Assembly: GCA_019973575.1 (NCBI GenBank)
Contig: BPUI01000003.1
Location: 372,001-436,000 of the forward strand
Reading direction: 5' to 3'
Length of the DNA: 64,000 bases
DNA from: Gemmatimonadetes bacterium T265
GTDB taxonomy: Bacteria; Gemmatimonadota; Gemmatimonadetes; Gemmatimonadales; Gemmatimonadaceae
The notes beneath the pieces were generated by a model. The model searched no databases. It saw nothing but the letters and a program-made list of their open reading frames with translations, and was not told the origin of the DNA. Shown piece by piece: positions 15,061 to 24,940 of this stretch (its first letter is position 1; each line of letters starts with the position of its first letter). A program made the translations under genes and the position numbers.

Positions 15061-17151
15061 CTACCGCGGGATCACCGGCAGCACCACGTGCGACGGGTGC
15101 GCCGCGTCGTGCACGAGCCGCTGGTGCGCCACGACGAACGTGCTGTCGCGCTCGTTGTTGCCGCCCGTGTTCAGGTTCCGGTCGTACTTCGGGAACAGCG
15201 CCGAGGAGACGCTCACCCGGATCCGGTGGCCGGGTTCGAACACGCGCGACGTGAACCACAGATCGACGTCGTACCGCTCGACGCGCCCGGGGGTGAGCAG
15301 CACCTCCCGGTCGAACCCGTGGCGGAAGCGCGCGCGTGCGAGGCCGTCCTGCACGCGCTCGGCGTGTCCGTCGGGGAACACGTCGAGCAGCATCACGTCC
15401 CAGTCGGTGTCCCGGGCGTCGGTCGCCGCCCAGAGCGCGGCCGACATCTGGCCGACGACCTCGACCGGCTTCGTGAGCGGACGCGACGTGAACACCAGCG
15501 CGTCGCGGCGCGAGGCATTGAGCGCCGTGTAGTCCTCGTTGAGCGACGTCTCGAGTTCGCGCGAGTCGATGAGGAAGGGGGTCGGGTCGGCCGGGTCGTA
15601 GGTGAACGCGTCGGCCGCCGCGCCGGCCGGCGGCACGGTATCGAGCACGCCGTCACCCAGACTGGTGTTGGCCCGACCGCCGGACGTCACGTACCACCTG
15701 GTCGGGACCGCGCGGGCGAGCGGCCACGCCGCTTCCCTGCGCCAGACGTTGTCGCCGAACACGAACACGTCCACCGGCGGCTCGCGGTCGACGCCGTTGT
15801 CCTTGCCTAACACATAGTGGTCGAACCACCGGAGCTGCAGGCGCCGCGTGTCGACGCGCGACTGCGGCCCGAAGTCGCCGGCCACGTAGTCGACGCCCTT
15901 GTGCGCGCCGGGGCCCATGACGAGCCGGATGAGCGGATGCCCCGGCACCCGGTTCAGCGCGTTCGTGTAGTCGACCGGCCCGCGCGAATCGTCGTACCAC
16001 CCGGAGATCTGCAGCACGGGCGCCCGCACGTGCGCGATGTTCGTCGTGACGGCGTGGGCGCGCCAGTACGCGTCGAGCGTGGGATGCGCGATCCACCGGT
16101 CCCACAGCGGCACGTCGCCGCAGCCGAGCTGCTGTGGGAGGTCGCTCAGTGGCAGGTGCCGCATCGCCGCGCCGATGTCCAGATCGCCGATGTCCTGCAG
16201 CGTGCGCGCGCGCATCAGGCACGCCCACGCGACGTTGATCGGCGAGAACACCATGTCTTCGTAGGGCACGATGCGCCACGGATCGCCGGTCGCGGCCGAG
16301 GGCGCGATCGCCGCGAGGTGCGGCGGCGCGCTCACCGCGGCGTACCACGCGAGCCGGCCCTCGTCGGAGTGTCCGATCATCCCGACGCGGCCGTTCGCGC
16401 CGGGCAGCCGGGCCGCCCATTCCACGGCGTCGTAGCCGTCGCGGACGTCGGTGTCGTAGTCGCCGAAGTCGCGGCCGTCCGAGGCGTCCCGGCCGCGCAC
16501 GTGTTGCGCGACGAAGATGTAGCCGCGCGACGCCCAGTACCGGCCGGCCGGATGGAGGATGCGCGTGTACGGCGTGCGCTGGAGCACGACGCCGAACGGT
16601 CCGGCGCCGACGGGACGGGCGAGGTAGCTCGCCAACCGCGCGCCGTCGCGCGTCGTCATGAAGACCAGCGTGTCCTCGGTGACCGCGTACTGCGAGTCGG
16701 ACACGGCGCCCGGCCACAGCGCGTAGTTCCGCTCCACGACGAACGGCGTCGCGCGCCGGACGAGCCGGATCTGCCGGCCGGCGGGGCGCCCGCCCGCGAG
16801 CAGCACGCCCGTGAGCGTGTCGCCGTGCCACGCCGCGGCGACGGCCTGATCGCCCGCGCCGCTCAGCAGCACCGAGTCGGACCGCGCGACGACCCCGGTG
16901 ACGTCGAGGATCGGCTCGCCGGTGCGCCGACGGATCGAGCCCACGGGCGCCGAATCGCGTGCGGCGAAGTGCGCGAACCCCATGCGCCGCCACCCCTGGA
17001 AGCCGGGGCGCGCGGTCGAGCCGCTCGCCAGGTAGACGTCCCAGTCGCCCGCGAGCGCCGGCGGGCCGGCCGGCACCGCGGACAGGGCGGCGCCGCCGAG
17101 GCCGACCGCGACGAGCGCGCGGCGCGAACGGGCGAGGAGGGCACGCAACAT
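15061..17151 (-). CDS. CocE/NonD-family alpha/beta hydrolase, exported
   Basis: This 696-residue protein belongs to the X-Pro dipeptidyl-peptidase S15 / CocE family, which hydrolyses acyl esters or amides. A signal-peptide-like start (RRALVAVGLGGAALSAVPAG) suggests export. After a ~135-residue N-terminal beta region, the catalytic domain has LVFMTTRDGARLASYLARP and RVGMIGHSDEGRLAWY with the nucleophile Ser near 262; the C-terminal jelly roll contains FTSRPLTKPVEVVGQM and RIRVSVSSALFPKYDRN. Family members usually show GxSYxG at the elbow, and GHSDEG here is unusual. The ATG at 17151 is the sensible start, although the open frame runs to 17463. It diverges from the creatininase operon. Confidence 0.88.
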   Translation of the reverse strand: MLRALLARSRRALVAVGLGGAALSAVPAGPPALAGDWDVYLASGSTARPGFQGWRRMGFAHFAARDSAPVGSIRRRTGEPILDVTGVVARSDSVLLSGAGDQAVAAAWHGDTLTGVLLAGGRPAGRQIRLVRRATPFVVERNYALWPGAVSDSQYAVTEDTLVFMTTRDGARLASYLARPVGAGPFGVVLQRTPYTRILHPAGRYWASRGYIFVAQHVRGRDASDGRDFGDYDTDVRDGYDAVEWAARLPGANGRVGMIGHSDEGRLAWYAAVSAPPHLAAIAPSAATGDPWRIVPYEDMVFSPINVAWACLMRARTLQDIGDLDIGAAMRHLPLSDLPQQLGCGDVPLWDRWIAHPTLDAYWRAHAVTTNIAHVRAPVLQISGWYDDSRGPVDYTNALNRVPGHPLIRLVMGPGAHKGVDYVAGDFGPQSRVDTRRLQLRWFDHYVLGKDNGVDREPPVDVFVFGDNVWRREAAWPLARAVPTRWYVTSGGRANTSLGDGVLDTVPPAGAAADAFTYDPADPTPFLIDSRELETSLNEDYTALNASRRDALVFTSRPLTKPVEVVGQMSAALWAATDARDTDWDVMLLDVFPDGHAERVQDGLARARFRHGFDREVLLTPGRVERYDVDLWFTSRVFEPGHRIRVSVSSALFPKYDRNLNTGGNNERDSTFVVAHQRLVHDAAHPSHVVLPVIPR

Positions 17152-17263
17152 TCGGCGGGCGGGGTTGGAAGGTGCGACGGTCACGTGCACGGGTCCTCGT
17201 GCTCCTGCGCGAGGGGACGGACGCGTAAGTTGTCGGCTCCCCGTCCCCGGAGCGAGCGGCGCC

Positions 17264-17974
17264 GTGCGCATCAGCGACATGAACTGGATGCAGGTGGAGG
17301 AGTACCTGCGACACGACGACCGCGCCGTGCTCCCGCTCGGCAGCACCGAGCAGCACAGCCACCTGCGGCTCACCGTGGACTGCATTCTCCCCGAGCGCGT
17401 GGCCGCCGAGGCCGCCGAACCGCTCGGCGTTCCGGTGTTCCCGGTGCTGGCGTACGGCGTCACGCCCTACTTCCGCGAGTTCCCGGGCTCGATCTCGCTG
17501 CGCGTCGAGACGCACCTGCGCGTGGTGCGCGACATCCTCGACAGTCTGGCGCACAGCGGCTTCCGTCGCATCCTCGTCGTCAACGGGCACGGGGGCAACG
17601 GCGCGGCGCAGCAGTTCGCGCAGGAGTGGGCTGCCGACCACGCGGGCTGCCGCGTGATCTTCCACAACTGGTGGAGCGCGCCGCACACCTGGGCCAAGGT
17701 GCGGGCTACCGACCCCGTCGCCTCGCACGGCTCGTGGATGGAGAACTTCCCGTGGACGCGCCTGCCCGGCGTCGACGTGCCCGCGGTGCGGCGGTCGATG
17801 GTCGACCTCGACCGCGTGCGCGCGCTCGACCCGGTGGCGCTCCGCGCCTACCTGGGCGACGGCAACTTCGGCGGCTGGCACCAGCGCCCGGACGAGGACA
17901 TGCTCGCCATCTGGCGGGTCGCCGTCGACGAGACGCGGGCGTTGCTCGCGGGTTCGTGGGGCGACGAGGCCTAA
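17264..17974 (+). CDS. Creatininase-family amidohydrolase
   Basis: This 236-residue metalloenzyme has the creatininase fold: LPLGSTEQHSHLRLTVDC near residue 27 gives the Glu and His metal ligands, VNGHGGNGAAQQF the central His, and SHGSWMENFPWTRLPG the later ligands. The family includes creatininase, MftE-type peptidases and cyclic-amide or keto-sugar hydrolases. The GTG at 17264, with GGAG upstream, is preferred; an in-frame ATG lies at 17279. It begins an operon of four genes with a 14-base gap to the next gene and overlaps thereafter. Its TAA stop is part of a GTTAGGC-type motif (17969). The company of two dehydrogenases and a permease suggests uptake and opening of a small amide or lactone. 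Confidence 0.88.
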   Translation: MRISDMNWMQVEEYLRHDDRAVLPLGSTEQHSHLRLTVDCILPERVAAEAAEPLGVPVFPVLAYGVTPYFREFPGSISLRVETHLRVVRDILDSLAHSGFRRILVVNGHGGNGAAQQFAQEWAADHAGCRVIFHNWWSAPHTWAKVRATDPVASHGSWMENFPWTRLPGVDVPAVRRSMVDLDRVRALDPVALRAYLGDGNFGGWHQRPDEDMLAIWRVAVDETRALLAGSWGDEA

Positions 17975-17988
17975 CGGAGCCCGCGGCG

Positions 17989-19014
17989 ATGCGGTGGCTC
18001 GTGTGGGGCGCGGGCGCGATCGGCGGCACGCTGGGCGCGCACCTCGCGCGGGCCGGCCACGACGTGACGCTGGTCGACGCGGACGGCGCGCACGTCGAGG
18101 CCGTCAACCGCGGCGGGATCCGGATCACCGGCCCGGTCTCGGCGTTCACCGCCGGCGTTCCCGCGTTCACGCCCGGGTCGGTGGCCGGCGCGTGGGACAC
18201 GGTCGTCCTCGCGACCAAGGCGCAGCACACCGAGGCCGCCGCGCGCGCGCTGCGGCCGCACCTGGGCGCCGCCGGGTGCGTCATTTCGGCGCAGAATGGG
18301 CTCAACGAACTCGCGATCGCCGAGCTCGTCGGCGCCGAGCGGACCGTCGGCGCGTTCGTCAACTTCGGCGCGGACTACCTCGAACCCGGCGTAATCCACT
18401 ACGGCGGCCGCGGCGCGGTGGTCGTCGGCGAGATCGACGGACGCGTGACGCCCCGGGCGCTCGCGGTCCGCGACGCGTGGCGCGACTTCGACGACCGGGC
18501 CGTCGCCACGCCCAACATCTGGGGCTACCTGTGGGGCAAGGAGGCGTACGGCGCGATGCTCTTCGCCACGGCCCTGACCAACGCGTCGATCGCCGACGCC
18601 CTCGCCCTGCCGGCGTACCGCGACCTCTACATCGCGCTCGCGCGGGAGATGCTCGCCGTGGCCGCCGCGCGCGGGGTCACGCCCGAGGCGTTCGACGGGT
18701 TCGATCCGGCCGCGTACCTGCCGTCGGCCCCGCCCGGGGCCGCGGCGCGCTCGCTCGAGGATCTCGTCGCCTTCAACCGCCGCTCGGCCAAGACGCACAG
18801 CGGCATCTGGCGCGACCTCGCCGTGCGGAAGCGCCGCACGGAAGTCGACGCCCAACTCGGGATCGTGGTCGCGCTCGGCCAGCAGGCGGGCATCCCGACG
18901 CCGCTCACCGCGCGGCTCGTCGCGCTGATCCACGACGTCGAGACCGGCACCCGCGCGCAGTCGCTCGACACGCTGGCCGCGCTCGCCGCCGCCCCGGACG
19001 CGGGCGCCGCATGA
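17989..19014 (+). CDS. Ketopantoate reductase-family (ApbA/PanE-like) oxidoreductase
   Basis: This 341-residue NAD(P)-dependent 2-ketoacid reductase homologue starts with the Rossmann fingerprint WGAGAIGGTLGAHLARAG. It also has VVLATKAQHTEAAARALRPH, ISAQNGLNE and, in the C-terminal helical domain, the catalytic Lys context LWGKEAYGAMLFATALTNAS. Genuine PanE makes pantoate for coenzyme A, but placement in a catabolic operon between a creatininase-like hydrolase and an SDR suggests another hydroxyacid or ketone substrate. The ATG at 17989 is 14 bases after the previous stop, and the gene end overlaps the SDR start as ATGA. Confidence 0.87.
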   Translation: MRWLVWGAGAIGGTLGAHLARAGHDVTLVDADGAHVEAVNRGGIRITGPVSAFTAGVPAFTPGSVAGAWDTVVLATKAQHTEAAARALRPHLGAAGCVISAQNGLNELAIAELVGAERTVGAFVNFGADYLEPGVIHYGGRGAVVVGEIDGRVTPRALAVRDAWRDFDDRAVATPNIWGYLWGKEAYGAMLFATALTNASIADALALPAYRDLYIALAREMLAVAAARGVTPEAFDGFDPAAYLPSAPPGAAARSLEDLVAFNRRSAKTHSGIWRDLAVRKRRTEVDAQLGIVVALGQQAGIPTPLTARLVALIHDVETGTRAQSLDTLAALAAAPDAGAA

Positions 19015-19778
19015 GCCGCACGTTCGAGGGGCGGACGGCCGTCGTCACGGGCGCGGCGCACGGCCTCGGCCGCGCGATCGCGGTCGCGCTGGCCGAACGC
19101 GGCGCGCACGTGTGGGCCTGCGACGTGCTCGCGGACGAGCTGCCCGAGACGCGGCGGCTCTGCGGGGCCGCGAGCGGCGCGTGCGCGGCGCGCGTCGTCG
19201 ACGTGTGCGACAAGCGCGCCGTGGACGCGTTGGTCGCGGAGGCGGCCGCGGCGACGGGCCGGGTCGACGTCCTCGTGAACAACGCGGGCGGCGTGTTAGG
19301 CCAGGAGGGGCGGCCGCTCGAGGACGTCACGCCGGCGGAGTGGCAGGGCATCTTCGACGTGAACGTGACCGGCGCGTTCTACTGCGCGCAGGCCGTCGCC
19401 CCGGGGATGAAGGCCGCGCGCGGGGGCCGGATCGTCAACATCTCGAGCGGCGCCGGGCTGGGCGTCAGCCTCACCGGCATCCAGGCGTACGCGTCGGCGA
19501 AGGCCGCGCAGATCGGCCTCACGCGCCAGCTCGCGCACGAGTTAGGCCCGTGGGGCATCACGGTGAACAACGTCGCGCCGGGCTTCGTGCGCTCCAACCC
19601 GGCGACCGAGCGCCAGTGGGCGTCGTACGGCGAGGAGGGCCAGCGCGCCCTCGTCGACCAGATCGCGCTCCGGCGACTCGGCACGCCCGCGGACATCGCC
19701 CACGGCGTGCTCTTCTTCGCCTCCGACGAGGCGGGCTGGATCACCGGCCAGGTGCTCTCGATCGACGGCGGCAAGTGA
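19011..19778 (+). CDS. Short-chain dehydrogenase/reductase
   Basis: This 255-residue classical SDR carries TGAAHGLG for cofactor binding, NNAG, a catalytic Ser in VNISSGAG and the YASAKAAQIG active site with Tyr and Lys. The C-terminal LGTPADIAHGVLFFASDEAG and GQVLSIDGGK are typical of 3-oxoacyl-reductase-like or sugar-alcohol dehydrogenases. The ATG at 19011 overlaps the PanE-like stop (ATGA), and its TGA overlaps the ATG of the permease. It carries two TTA-GGC dicodons (19295, 19541) from the genome-wide motif. In this operon it probably oxidises or reduces an intermediate released by the hydrolase. Confidence 0.92.
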   Translation: MSRTFEGRTAVVTGAAHGLGRAIAVALAERGAHVWACDVLADELPETRRLCGAASGACAARVVDVCDKRAVDALVAEAAAATGRVDVLVNNAGGVLGQEGRPLEDVTPAEWQGIFDVNVTGAFYCAQAVAPGMKAARGGRIVNISSGAGLGVSLTGIQAYASAKAAQIGLTRQLAHELGPWGITVNNVAPGFVRSNPATERQWASYGEEGQRALVDQIALRRLGTPADIAHGVLFFASDEAGWITGQVLSIDGGK

Positions 19779-21265
19779 TGCGCGAGGCCCGCACGACGAA
19801 GGACCCGATGAACGACGAGCCGGCGCCCGCGCCGTCGCCCACGGCGGCGCTCGCCCGGGCCGAGGCGCGCGTGGAGGCGCACAGCGCGGCGCTGAAGAAG
19901 GAGCTCGGCGTCGGGGACCTCGTGCTCACGCAGATCCTCTTCATCGTCGGCCTCTCGTGGATCGGCGTCGCGGGCAAGCTCGGGCCGCCGCACGTCGTCT
20001 TCTGGCTGCTCGCGATCGTGCTCTTCTACCTGCCTTCGGCCGCGGTGGTGATGTACCTGAGCCGCCTGATGCCGCTCGAGGGCGGGCTGTACCAGTGGGC
20101 GAAGCTCGGCTTCAACGAGACGGTCGGCTTCCTGCTCGCGTGGAACCTGTGGCTGTACGTGATCGTGCACACGTCCGAAATCGGGCTGGAGTGCGCGACG
20201 TACCTCTCGTACGCGCTCGGACCGGGCGCGGCGTGGATGACGACGAGTACGTGGTTCGTGGCGCTGGCGACGGCGGTGCTGCTCGCGCTCATGGTCGCGG
20301 CGTCGACGGTCGGGCTGGCGGTCGGCAAGTGGGTGCACAACGCGGGCGGCGTCGTGATGCTCCTCGTCTTCGCCCTCCTGCTGGTCCTCCCCGTGCTCAG
20401 CCTCGCCACGGGCCACCTGCGCGCGTACCACCCGCTGCGGACGAGCGTCCCGCCGTTCTCGCTCTACAACCTGAACATTCTTGGGAAGATGGGTTTCGGG
20501 GCGCTCGGCGGGTTCGAGTACGTCGCGATCCTCGCCGGGGAGACCCGGTCGCCGGCGCGGGCTGTTAGGCGGTCGGTGCTCGTCGCGGCGCCGGTGATCG
20601 CGCTCATGTTCATCCTCGGGACGAGCACGGTGGTCGCGTTCATCCCGACGCGCGACATCGACCTCGTGGGTCCGCTGCCGCAGGTGCTGCGCGCGGGGTT
20701 CGGGCCGTTCGGGATCGCCGGGCAGCTCGTGACGGTCGCGATCCTGATGTCGCTCGCGATGCGCGTGGCGCAGACCAACGTGAGCTTCACCGCCGTGGCG
20801 CGCCTGCCGATGGTCGCGGGGTGGGACCGCCTGCTGCCGGCGTGGTTCAGCCGGCTGCACGCGACCTACCGCACGCCGGTCAACTCGATCGTGCTGGTCG
20901 GCGTGTGCGCGTTCGGCATCGCGCTGCTGAGCCTCGTCGGCGTGGGGCAGGCGGAGGCGTTCCAGCTCCTGTTCAACGCGAGCGGGATGTTCTACGCGCT
21001 GACCTACGTCGTGATGTTCGCGATCCCGCTGTTCGGGCTGCGCGGCGTCACGCCGAGGCCGCCGGCGTGGCTCAAGGTGGCGTCGGCCTCGGGGCTGCTC
21101 ATGACGGTGCTCAACGTCGTGCTGTCGGTGGTCCCGATCATCGCGGTGCGGAGCGTCGCCGCGTTCGCGTTCAAGATCTCACTCGTGATCGTGGCGGCGA
21201 ACGCGGTCGGCATCGGCGTCCTCGTCACGGCGAGGCGGCGGGCGGCGCAGGGGGCGACGACGTGA
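19778..21265 (+). CDS. APC-superfamily amino acid/amine permease
   Basis: This 495-residue inner-membrane transporter has about 12 hydrophobic segments. The first helices, LTQILFIVGLSWIGVAGKLG and VFWLLAIVLFYLPSAAVVMY, and the GGLYQWAKLGFNETVGFLLA segment fit the amino acid-polyamine-organocation family. GFEYVAILAGETRSPARAV matches the helix 6-7 region of these carriers. A ~45-residue cytoplasmic N-tail precedes them. The ATG at 19778 overlaps the SDR stop, and an internal ATG at 19808 is an alternative. As last gene of the operon it would import the amine, amide or amino acid that the upstream enzymes process. Confidence 0.9.
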   Translation: MREARTTKDPMNDEPAPAPSPTAALARAEARVEAHSAALKKELGVGDLVLTQILFIVGLSWIGVAGKLGPPHVVFWLLAIVLFYLPSAAVVMYLSRLMPLEGGLYQWAKLGFNETVGFLLAWNLWLYVIVHTSEIGLECATYLSYALGPGAAWMTTSTWFVALATAVLLALMVAASTVGLAVGKWVHNAGGVVMLLVFALLLVLPVLSLATGHLRAYHPLRTSVPPFSLYNLNILGKMGFGALGGFEYVAILAGETRSPARAVRRSVLVAAPVIALMFILGTSTVVAFIPTRDIDLVGPLPQVLRAGFGPFGIAGQLVTVAILMSLAMRVAQTNVSFTAVARLPMVAGWDRLLPAWFSRLHATYRTPVNSIVLVGVCAFGIALLSLVGVGQAEAFQLLFNASGMFYALTYVVMFAIPLFGLRGVTPRPPAWLKVASASGLLMTVLNVVLSVVPIIAVRSVAAFAFKISLVIVAANAVGIGVLVTARRRAAQGATT

Positions 21266-21271
21266 GGACGA

Positions 21272-21300
21272 CGCCCCCGGGGCCGCGCCCCCGGGGCCGC
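21272..21300. terminator. Tandem GC-rich palindromes between convergent genes
   Basis: The 14-base unit CGCCCCCGGGGCCG occurs twice back to back, and each copy is self-complementary around CCCGGG. It fills the 37-base gap between the convergent permease and phosphoesterase stops. No T tract follows, so terminator action is only plausible. Confidence 0.35.
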
Positions 21301-21302
21301 GG

Positions 21303-22676
21303 TCAGGGCGCCGTCTGGGAGAAGTCGAAGGCCGCGAGCATGTTCGCCGCGTTCGCGTCGTGCGTCCCGAGCGGCTGGAGCCCGTAGCGCTTCTCGATGA
21401 GGGCGAGGATCGACGCGGTCTCGTACGTCGTGTGGTCGACGTAGCCCCTCTTCGCGAACGGCGAGATGACCAGCGCCGGGACGCGCGTCCCCGGGCCCCA
21501 CCGGTCGACCGTCGGGGGCGCGACGTGGTCCCAGAAGCCGCCGTTCTCGTCGTAGGTGATCACGATCGCGGCGTCCTTCCAGTTGGGCCCGTTGCGCACC
21601 GCGTCGACGAGCTGCAGCACGTGGTTTTCGCCGGTGAGGATGTCGGCGTAGCCCGGGTGCTCGTTGTTCACGCCTAACGGTTTGACGAACGAGACGGCCG
21701 GGAGCGTGCCGGCCCGCGCGGCGGCCAGGAAGTCGGTCTCGTCCTTCAGGTGCGCGGCCTTGGCCGCGGTGCCGTCGGCGTAGGTGGCGAAGTAGGCGAA
21801 CGGCTGGTGGTGGAACTGGAACGTCGGGTCGGGCGTGCCGGCCATCGCGTTGTTCCACCCGCCCGCGTACCACGCCCAGCTCACGTTCTTGCCCGACAGC
21901 CGGTCGCCGATCGTCGGCATCGTCTGGCTCGGGACGAGGTTCGCCGCGGGCGCGCTCGCCGGGTGCGGCGCGTTCACCGAGTACGCGGTGTTCACGACGT
22001 AGCCGTCGGGCGTGACCGCGCCGTCGGCGAGGAGCGCGCCGTTCGCGTCGAGCTTGGCGACCATGCCCGCGGGCGCGCCGGGGAACGTCGGCGCCGCGGC
22101 GGCGATGAGGTAGATGTGGTTCAGGAACGAGCCGCCGAACGCCGAGTGGAAGAAGTGGTCGGCGAGCGTGTACTTCGCCGCCTCGGCCGCGAGCGGGAGC
22201 TGCGCGGTGTGGTAGTAGCCGAGCGAGAGGCCCTTGGCGTCGCTCACCGCGACGTAGCGGTCCATCTTGCCGCCGTCGATCTGCTGCTGCTCCTGGTAGA
22301 AGCGGTGCACGAGGTCGCGCGTCGGCGTCGAGGGCGGCACGTACTGGCCGATGTCGAACGGCGCGTTGGCGAGCGTCGTCGGCAGCGGCGAGCCCGTGAC
22401 CTGCGGCAGCGTCGTGTACGCCTGGCCGTTGGGGTCGAGCTGGGTGGCGCGCGCGGCGCCGGTGCTCAGCCCCTCGGCGCCGGCGAACTCGCCGTAGGTG
22501 TTGTCGAACGAGCGGTTCTCGAGGTAGATGACGACGAGGTGGTTGACCTTCGAGACGTCGGCCGAGGCGGCGACGGACGGCGAGGTGCTGTCGTTGCAGG
22601 CGGCGAAGGCGAGCGCCGCGGCGGCGAGGGCGCCGACGGCCGGGCCGGCCGGGCGGGGCGTGAGGCGGACGGTCAT
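21303..22676 (-). CDS. Lipoprotein acid phosphatase / phospholipase C-family phosphoesterase
   Basis: This 457-residue protein of the AcpA / non-specific phospholipase C family (alkaline phosphatase-like fold) has a signal peptide ending in the lipobox-like ALAFAAC. Near the start of the mature part it shows [19 protein letters not shown], the family metal and nucleophile region, and later [36 protein letters not shown] and [20 protein letters not shown]. It should remove phosphate or phospho-headgroups outside the cytoplasm. The ATG at 22676 overlaps the stop of the upstream peroxidase gene by 4 bases, so the pair is co-transcribed. Confidence 0.9.
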   Translation of the reverse strand: MTVRLTPRPAGPAVGALAAAALAFAACNDSTSPSVAASADVSKVNHLVVIYLENRSFDNTYGEFAGAEGLSTGAARATQLDPNGQAYTTLPQVTGSPLPTTLANAPFDIGQYVPPSTPTRDLVHRFYQEQQQIDGGKMDRYVAVSDAKGLSLGYYHTAQLPLAAEAAKYTLADHFFHSAFGGSFLNHIYLIAAAAPTFPGAPAGMVAKLDANGALLADGAVTPDGYVVNTAYSVNAPHPASAPAANLVPSQTMPTIGDRLSGKNVSWAWYAGGWNNAMAGTPDPTFQFHHQPFAYFATYADGTAAKAAHLKDETDFLAAARAGTLPAVSFVKPLGVNNEHPGYADILTGENHVLQLVDAVRNGPNWKDAAIVITYDENGGFWDHVAPPTVDRWGPGTRVPALVISPFAKRGYVDHTTYETASILALIEKRYGLQPLGTHDANAANMLAAFDFSQTAP

Positions 22677-24709
22677 GGGACGGGTGGCTGGACGGTTGGG
22701 TGTGTCGGGACGGCGGCGCGCGCGGCGGTCGGCTCGGCCGGCGGCGGGTCGGCGAGCGCGCGGAGGAAGGCGACGAGCGCGCGGCGGTCGCGCCCGGTGA
22801 GGTGGAGGGGGTCGCGGGGCAGGGTCTGGTTGGGCACGTCGGCGCCGAGGCCCACGCCCCCGCCGCGGTCGTAGAAGTCGAGCACGTCGTCGAGCGTGCG
22901 GAGCGCGCCGTTGTGCATGAACGGCCCGCCTAACACGGCGCCCGCCGCGGCGCCGCGCACCGACGGCGTCGTGAACGCGTGGAGGTGCCCGTCGAGGTGG
23001 TCGCGCGCGGCGCGGCCGGAGTCGGGATCGACGCGCGCCCGCGTCGTGCGGCCGCCGCCGCCGCGCGCGTAGCGCTCGGGGACGCCGACCACCTCGACGT
23101 CGGAGCGCGCGAAGTCGGGCGGCGCGGTGCCGTTGAAGAGCGGCGCGAAGTGGCACGTCCCGCAGCGCGCGCGCCCCATGAACAGGTTGAAGCCGCGCCG
23201 CTCGTCCGGCGCGAGCGCCGCGCCGGCGTCGCCCCGCACGGCGCGGTCGAAGCGCGAATCGAAGCGGCCTAACGAACGGACGTAGGCGGCGAGCGCCTGC
23301 CGCACGGCGCGCGGCGTGACGGCGGCCGGCGCCGGCAGGCCGTCCGCCCGCAGGCCGTCCGCCGGCAGGCCCTCCGCCACGGCGAAGCGGCGCCGGTACT
23401 CCGCGCTCCGCCCGAGGCGCGCGGCGGCCGCCGCGGCCGAGCCGCCCATCTCCGCGGGGCTCGCGAGCACGCTGTCGACCTGCGCCTCGAGCGTGGCGGC
23501 GCGCGCGTCGGCGAACTGCGCGGGCTGCCACGCGGCGTACGCGAGGCGCGGCGTGTGGCGCAGGGTGCGACCGCCGGCGCCCGCGAGCCCCGCCGCGCGC
23601 GCCCGCCCGTCGGTGAACCCGCGCGCGGGCACGTGGCACGACGCGCACGCGCGCGTCCCGTCGCCCGAGAGCGCGGGCTCGGCGAACAGGGCGCGGCCGA
23701 GCGCAACCCACGCCGCGGTCGGCCGGGGCGCGTCGGCGTCGGCGTAGGCCAGCGCGTCGAACGCGCGCGCGTCGTACACGCTCGCGACGGTCCGCGGCCA
23801 CGCCCGCCGCAGCGCGACGTCCGGCGCCGGGACGCGCGCGGCCAGGGCCGCGAGCGCGGCGAACGCCGGGTTCGCGTACCCGGTCACGAACGCGAACCGG
23901 TCGAAGGCGGCGAAGTCGGGGTGCGCGCGCAGGTAGGCGGCGGCCGCGGCGAGGCGCGCGTCGGCCGAGCGCGCGTCGGCGCGGGCGGCCGGGGCCGCGG
24001 CCGCGACGTCGGCGACGAGCGCGCGCGCGCCGTCGAGCGCGGCCGCGGCGTCCGCCGTCGCGCCGGCGACCGCGCCGGGCGACGCGCCCGCGTCGACGCC
24101 CGCGATGCCTAACGTGCTCACCCGGGCGAGCTCGAGGCGCGCGACGTCGACGAGCTGCGCGTCGGCCGCCGCGAGGTACGGCAGCCCCGCGCGGAACGGC
24201 GCCACGGCCGCCCGCATGCGCGCGAGCTCGGCGCCGGCGTCGTGGCGCGCAGCGGGGGTGGCCCCGAAGACGTGCGCCTCGAGCCGCGCGAAGCCGTGCG
24301 CGACGACGCGCCCCGCGTCGGGGTTGTCGTCCCCCTCCTCGGCCTCCGTCCCGTCGAGCGCCGCCGCGACCGGCGGCGCGAAGTAGGCGAGCACGCCTTC
24401 GAGCCGCTTGTAGGCGTGCCGCGCGTCGCGGTACGCGGCGCGCCGCGCGGCGGGCGCGGCGGCCCGCGCGAGGCGCGCGAGGGCGGCGTCGAGCGTGTCG
24501 AGCCCGCCCGCGACGCGGCCGCGCAGCCGCGCCGAGAGCGCGGCGTCGACGCTCCAGAGCGGCGCGCCGGCGACGGCGACCGATCGGTGCGTGAGGCGCG
24601 CGGGGTCGCGCCGGGGGTGCGGGCGGGCGGCCGTCCAGCCGCCGGCGCCGAGGCAGGCGCCGAGGAGGAGCGCGCCGGCCGCGCGGGCAGGCCGGGTGGG
24701 GCGGAACAT
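22673..24709 (-). CDS. Di-heme cytochrome c peroxidase (MauG-like) with helical N-terminal extension
   Basis: This 678-residue periplasmic protein has two heme c sites: CASCH in [16 protein letters not shown] and CGTCH in [34 protein letters not shown] near the end is diagnostic of bacterial cytochrome c peroxidases and MauG. The first ~340 residues form an Ala-rich helical region; [20 protein letters not shown] and [12 protein letters not shown] resemble the imelysin-like extension seen in some Bacteroidota peroxidases. A signal segment ([15 protein letters not shown]) follows the ATG at 24709. It overlaps the phosphoesterase gene at its 3' end, which hints at a joint envelope role. Substrate and electron donor are unknown. 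Confidence 0.87.
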   Translation of the reverse strand: MFRPTRPARAAGALLLGACLGAGGWTAARPHPRRDPARLTHRSVAVAGAPLWSVDAALSARLRGRVAGGLDTLDAALARLARAAAPAARRAAYRDARHAYKRLEGVLAYFAPPVAAALDGTEAEEGDDNPDAGRVVAHGFARLEAHVFGATPAARHDAGAELARMRAAVAPFRAGLPYLAAADAQLVDVARLELARVSTLGIAGVDAGASPGAVAGATADAAAALDGARALVADVAAAAPAARADARSADARLAAAAAYLRAHPDFAAFDRFAFVTGYANPAFAALAALAARVPAPDVALRRAWPRTVASVYDARAFDALAYADADAPRPTAAWVALGRALFAEPALSGDGTRACASCHVPARGFTDGRARAAGLAGAGGRTLRHTPRLAYAAWQPAQFADARAATLEAQVDSVLASPAEMGGSAAAAAARLGRSAEYRRRFAVAEGLPADGLRADGLPAPAAVTPRAVRQALAAYVRSLGRFDSRFDRAVRGDAGAALAPDERRGFNLFMGRARCGTCHFAPLFNGTAPPDFARSDVEVVGVPERYARGGGGRTTRARVDPDSGRAARDHLDGHLHAFTTPSVRGAAAGAVLGGPFMHNGALRTLDDVLDFYDRGGGVGLGADVPNQTLPRDPLHLTGRDRRALVAFLRALADPPPAEPTAARAAVPTHPTVQPPVP

Positions 24710-24940
24710 GGGCAGGAGAGGAACCGTCCGGCGCCGCGGGCGCGGCCGACCCGCGCAGTCTGCCCGGACTCCGTCGCGGGCCGCCGACGGCCGGGTAACG
24801 GTCGTGTCGCGGACCCGGCGGTCACCAGGCAACCGCGGCGCACGCTCGATGCGTTCGTCCGCGCGTTCGCCTCCGCGTTCGCCGCGTTGCCCTCACGCCG
24901 GGCACGGCCGCGACCCGCGCCACCCACACGAGATCGATCC

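Noticed and set aside
15653-17881. Very long antisense-frame ORFs over the CocE gene (up to 1065 codons nearby)
   Set aside because: Composition is Arg/Gly/Pro-rich without motifs, typical of third-position GC shadows; the S15-type frame carries all conserved features.
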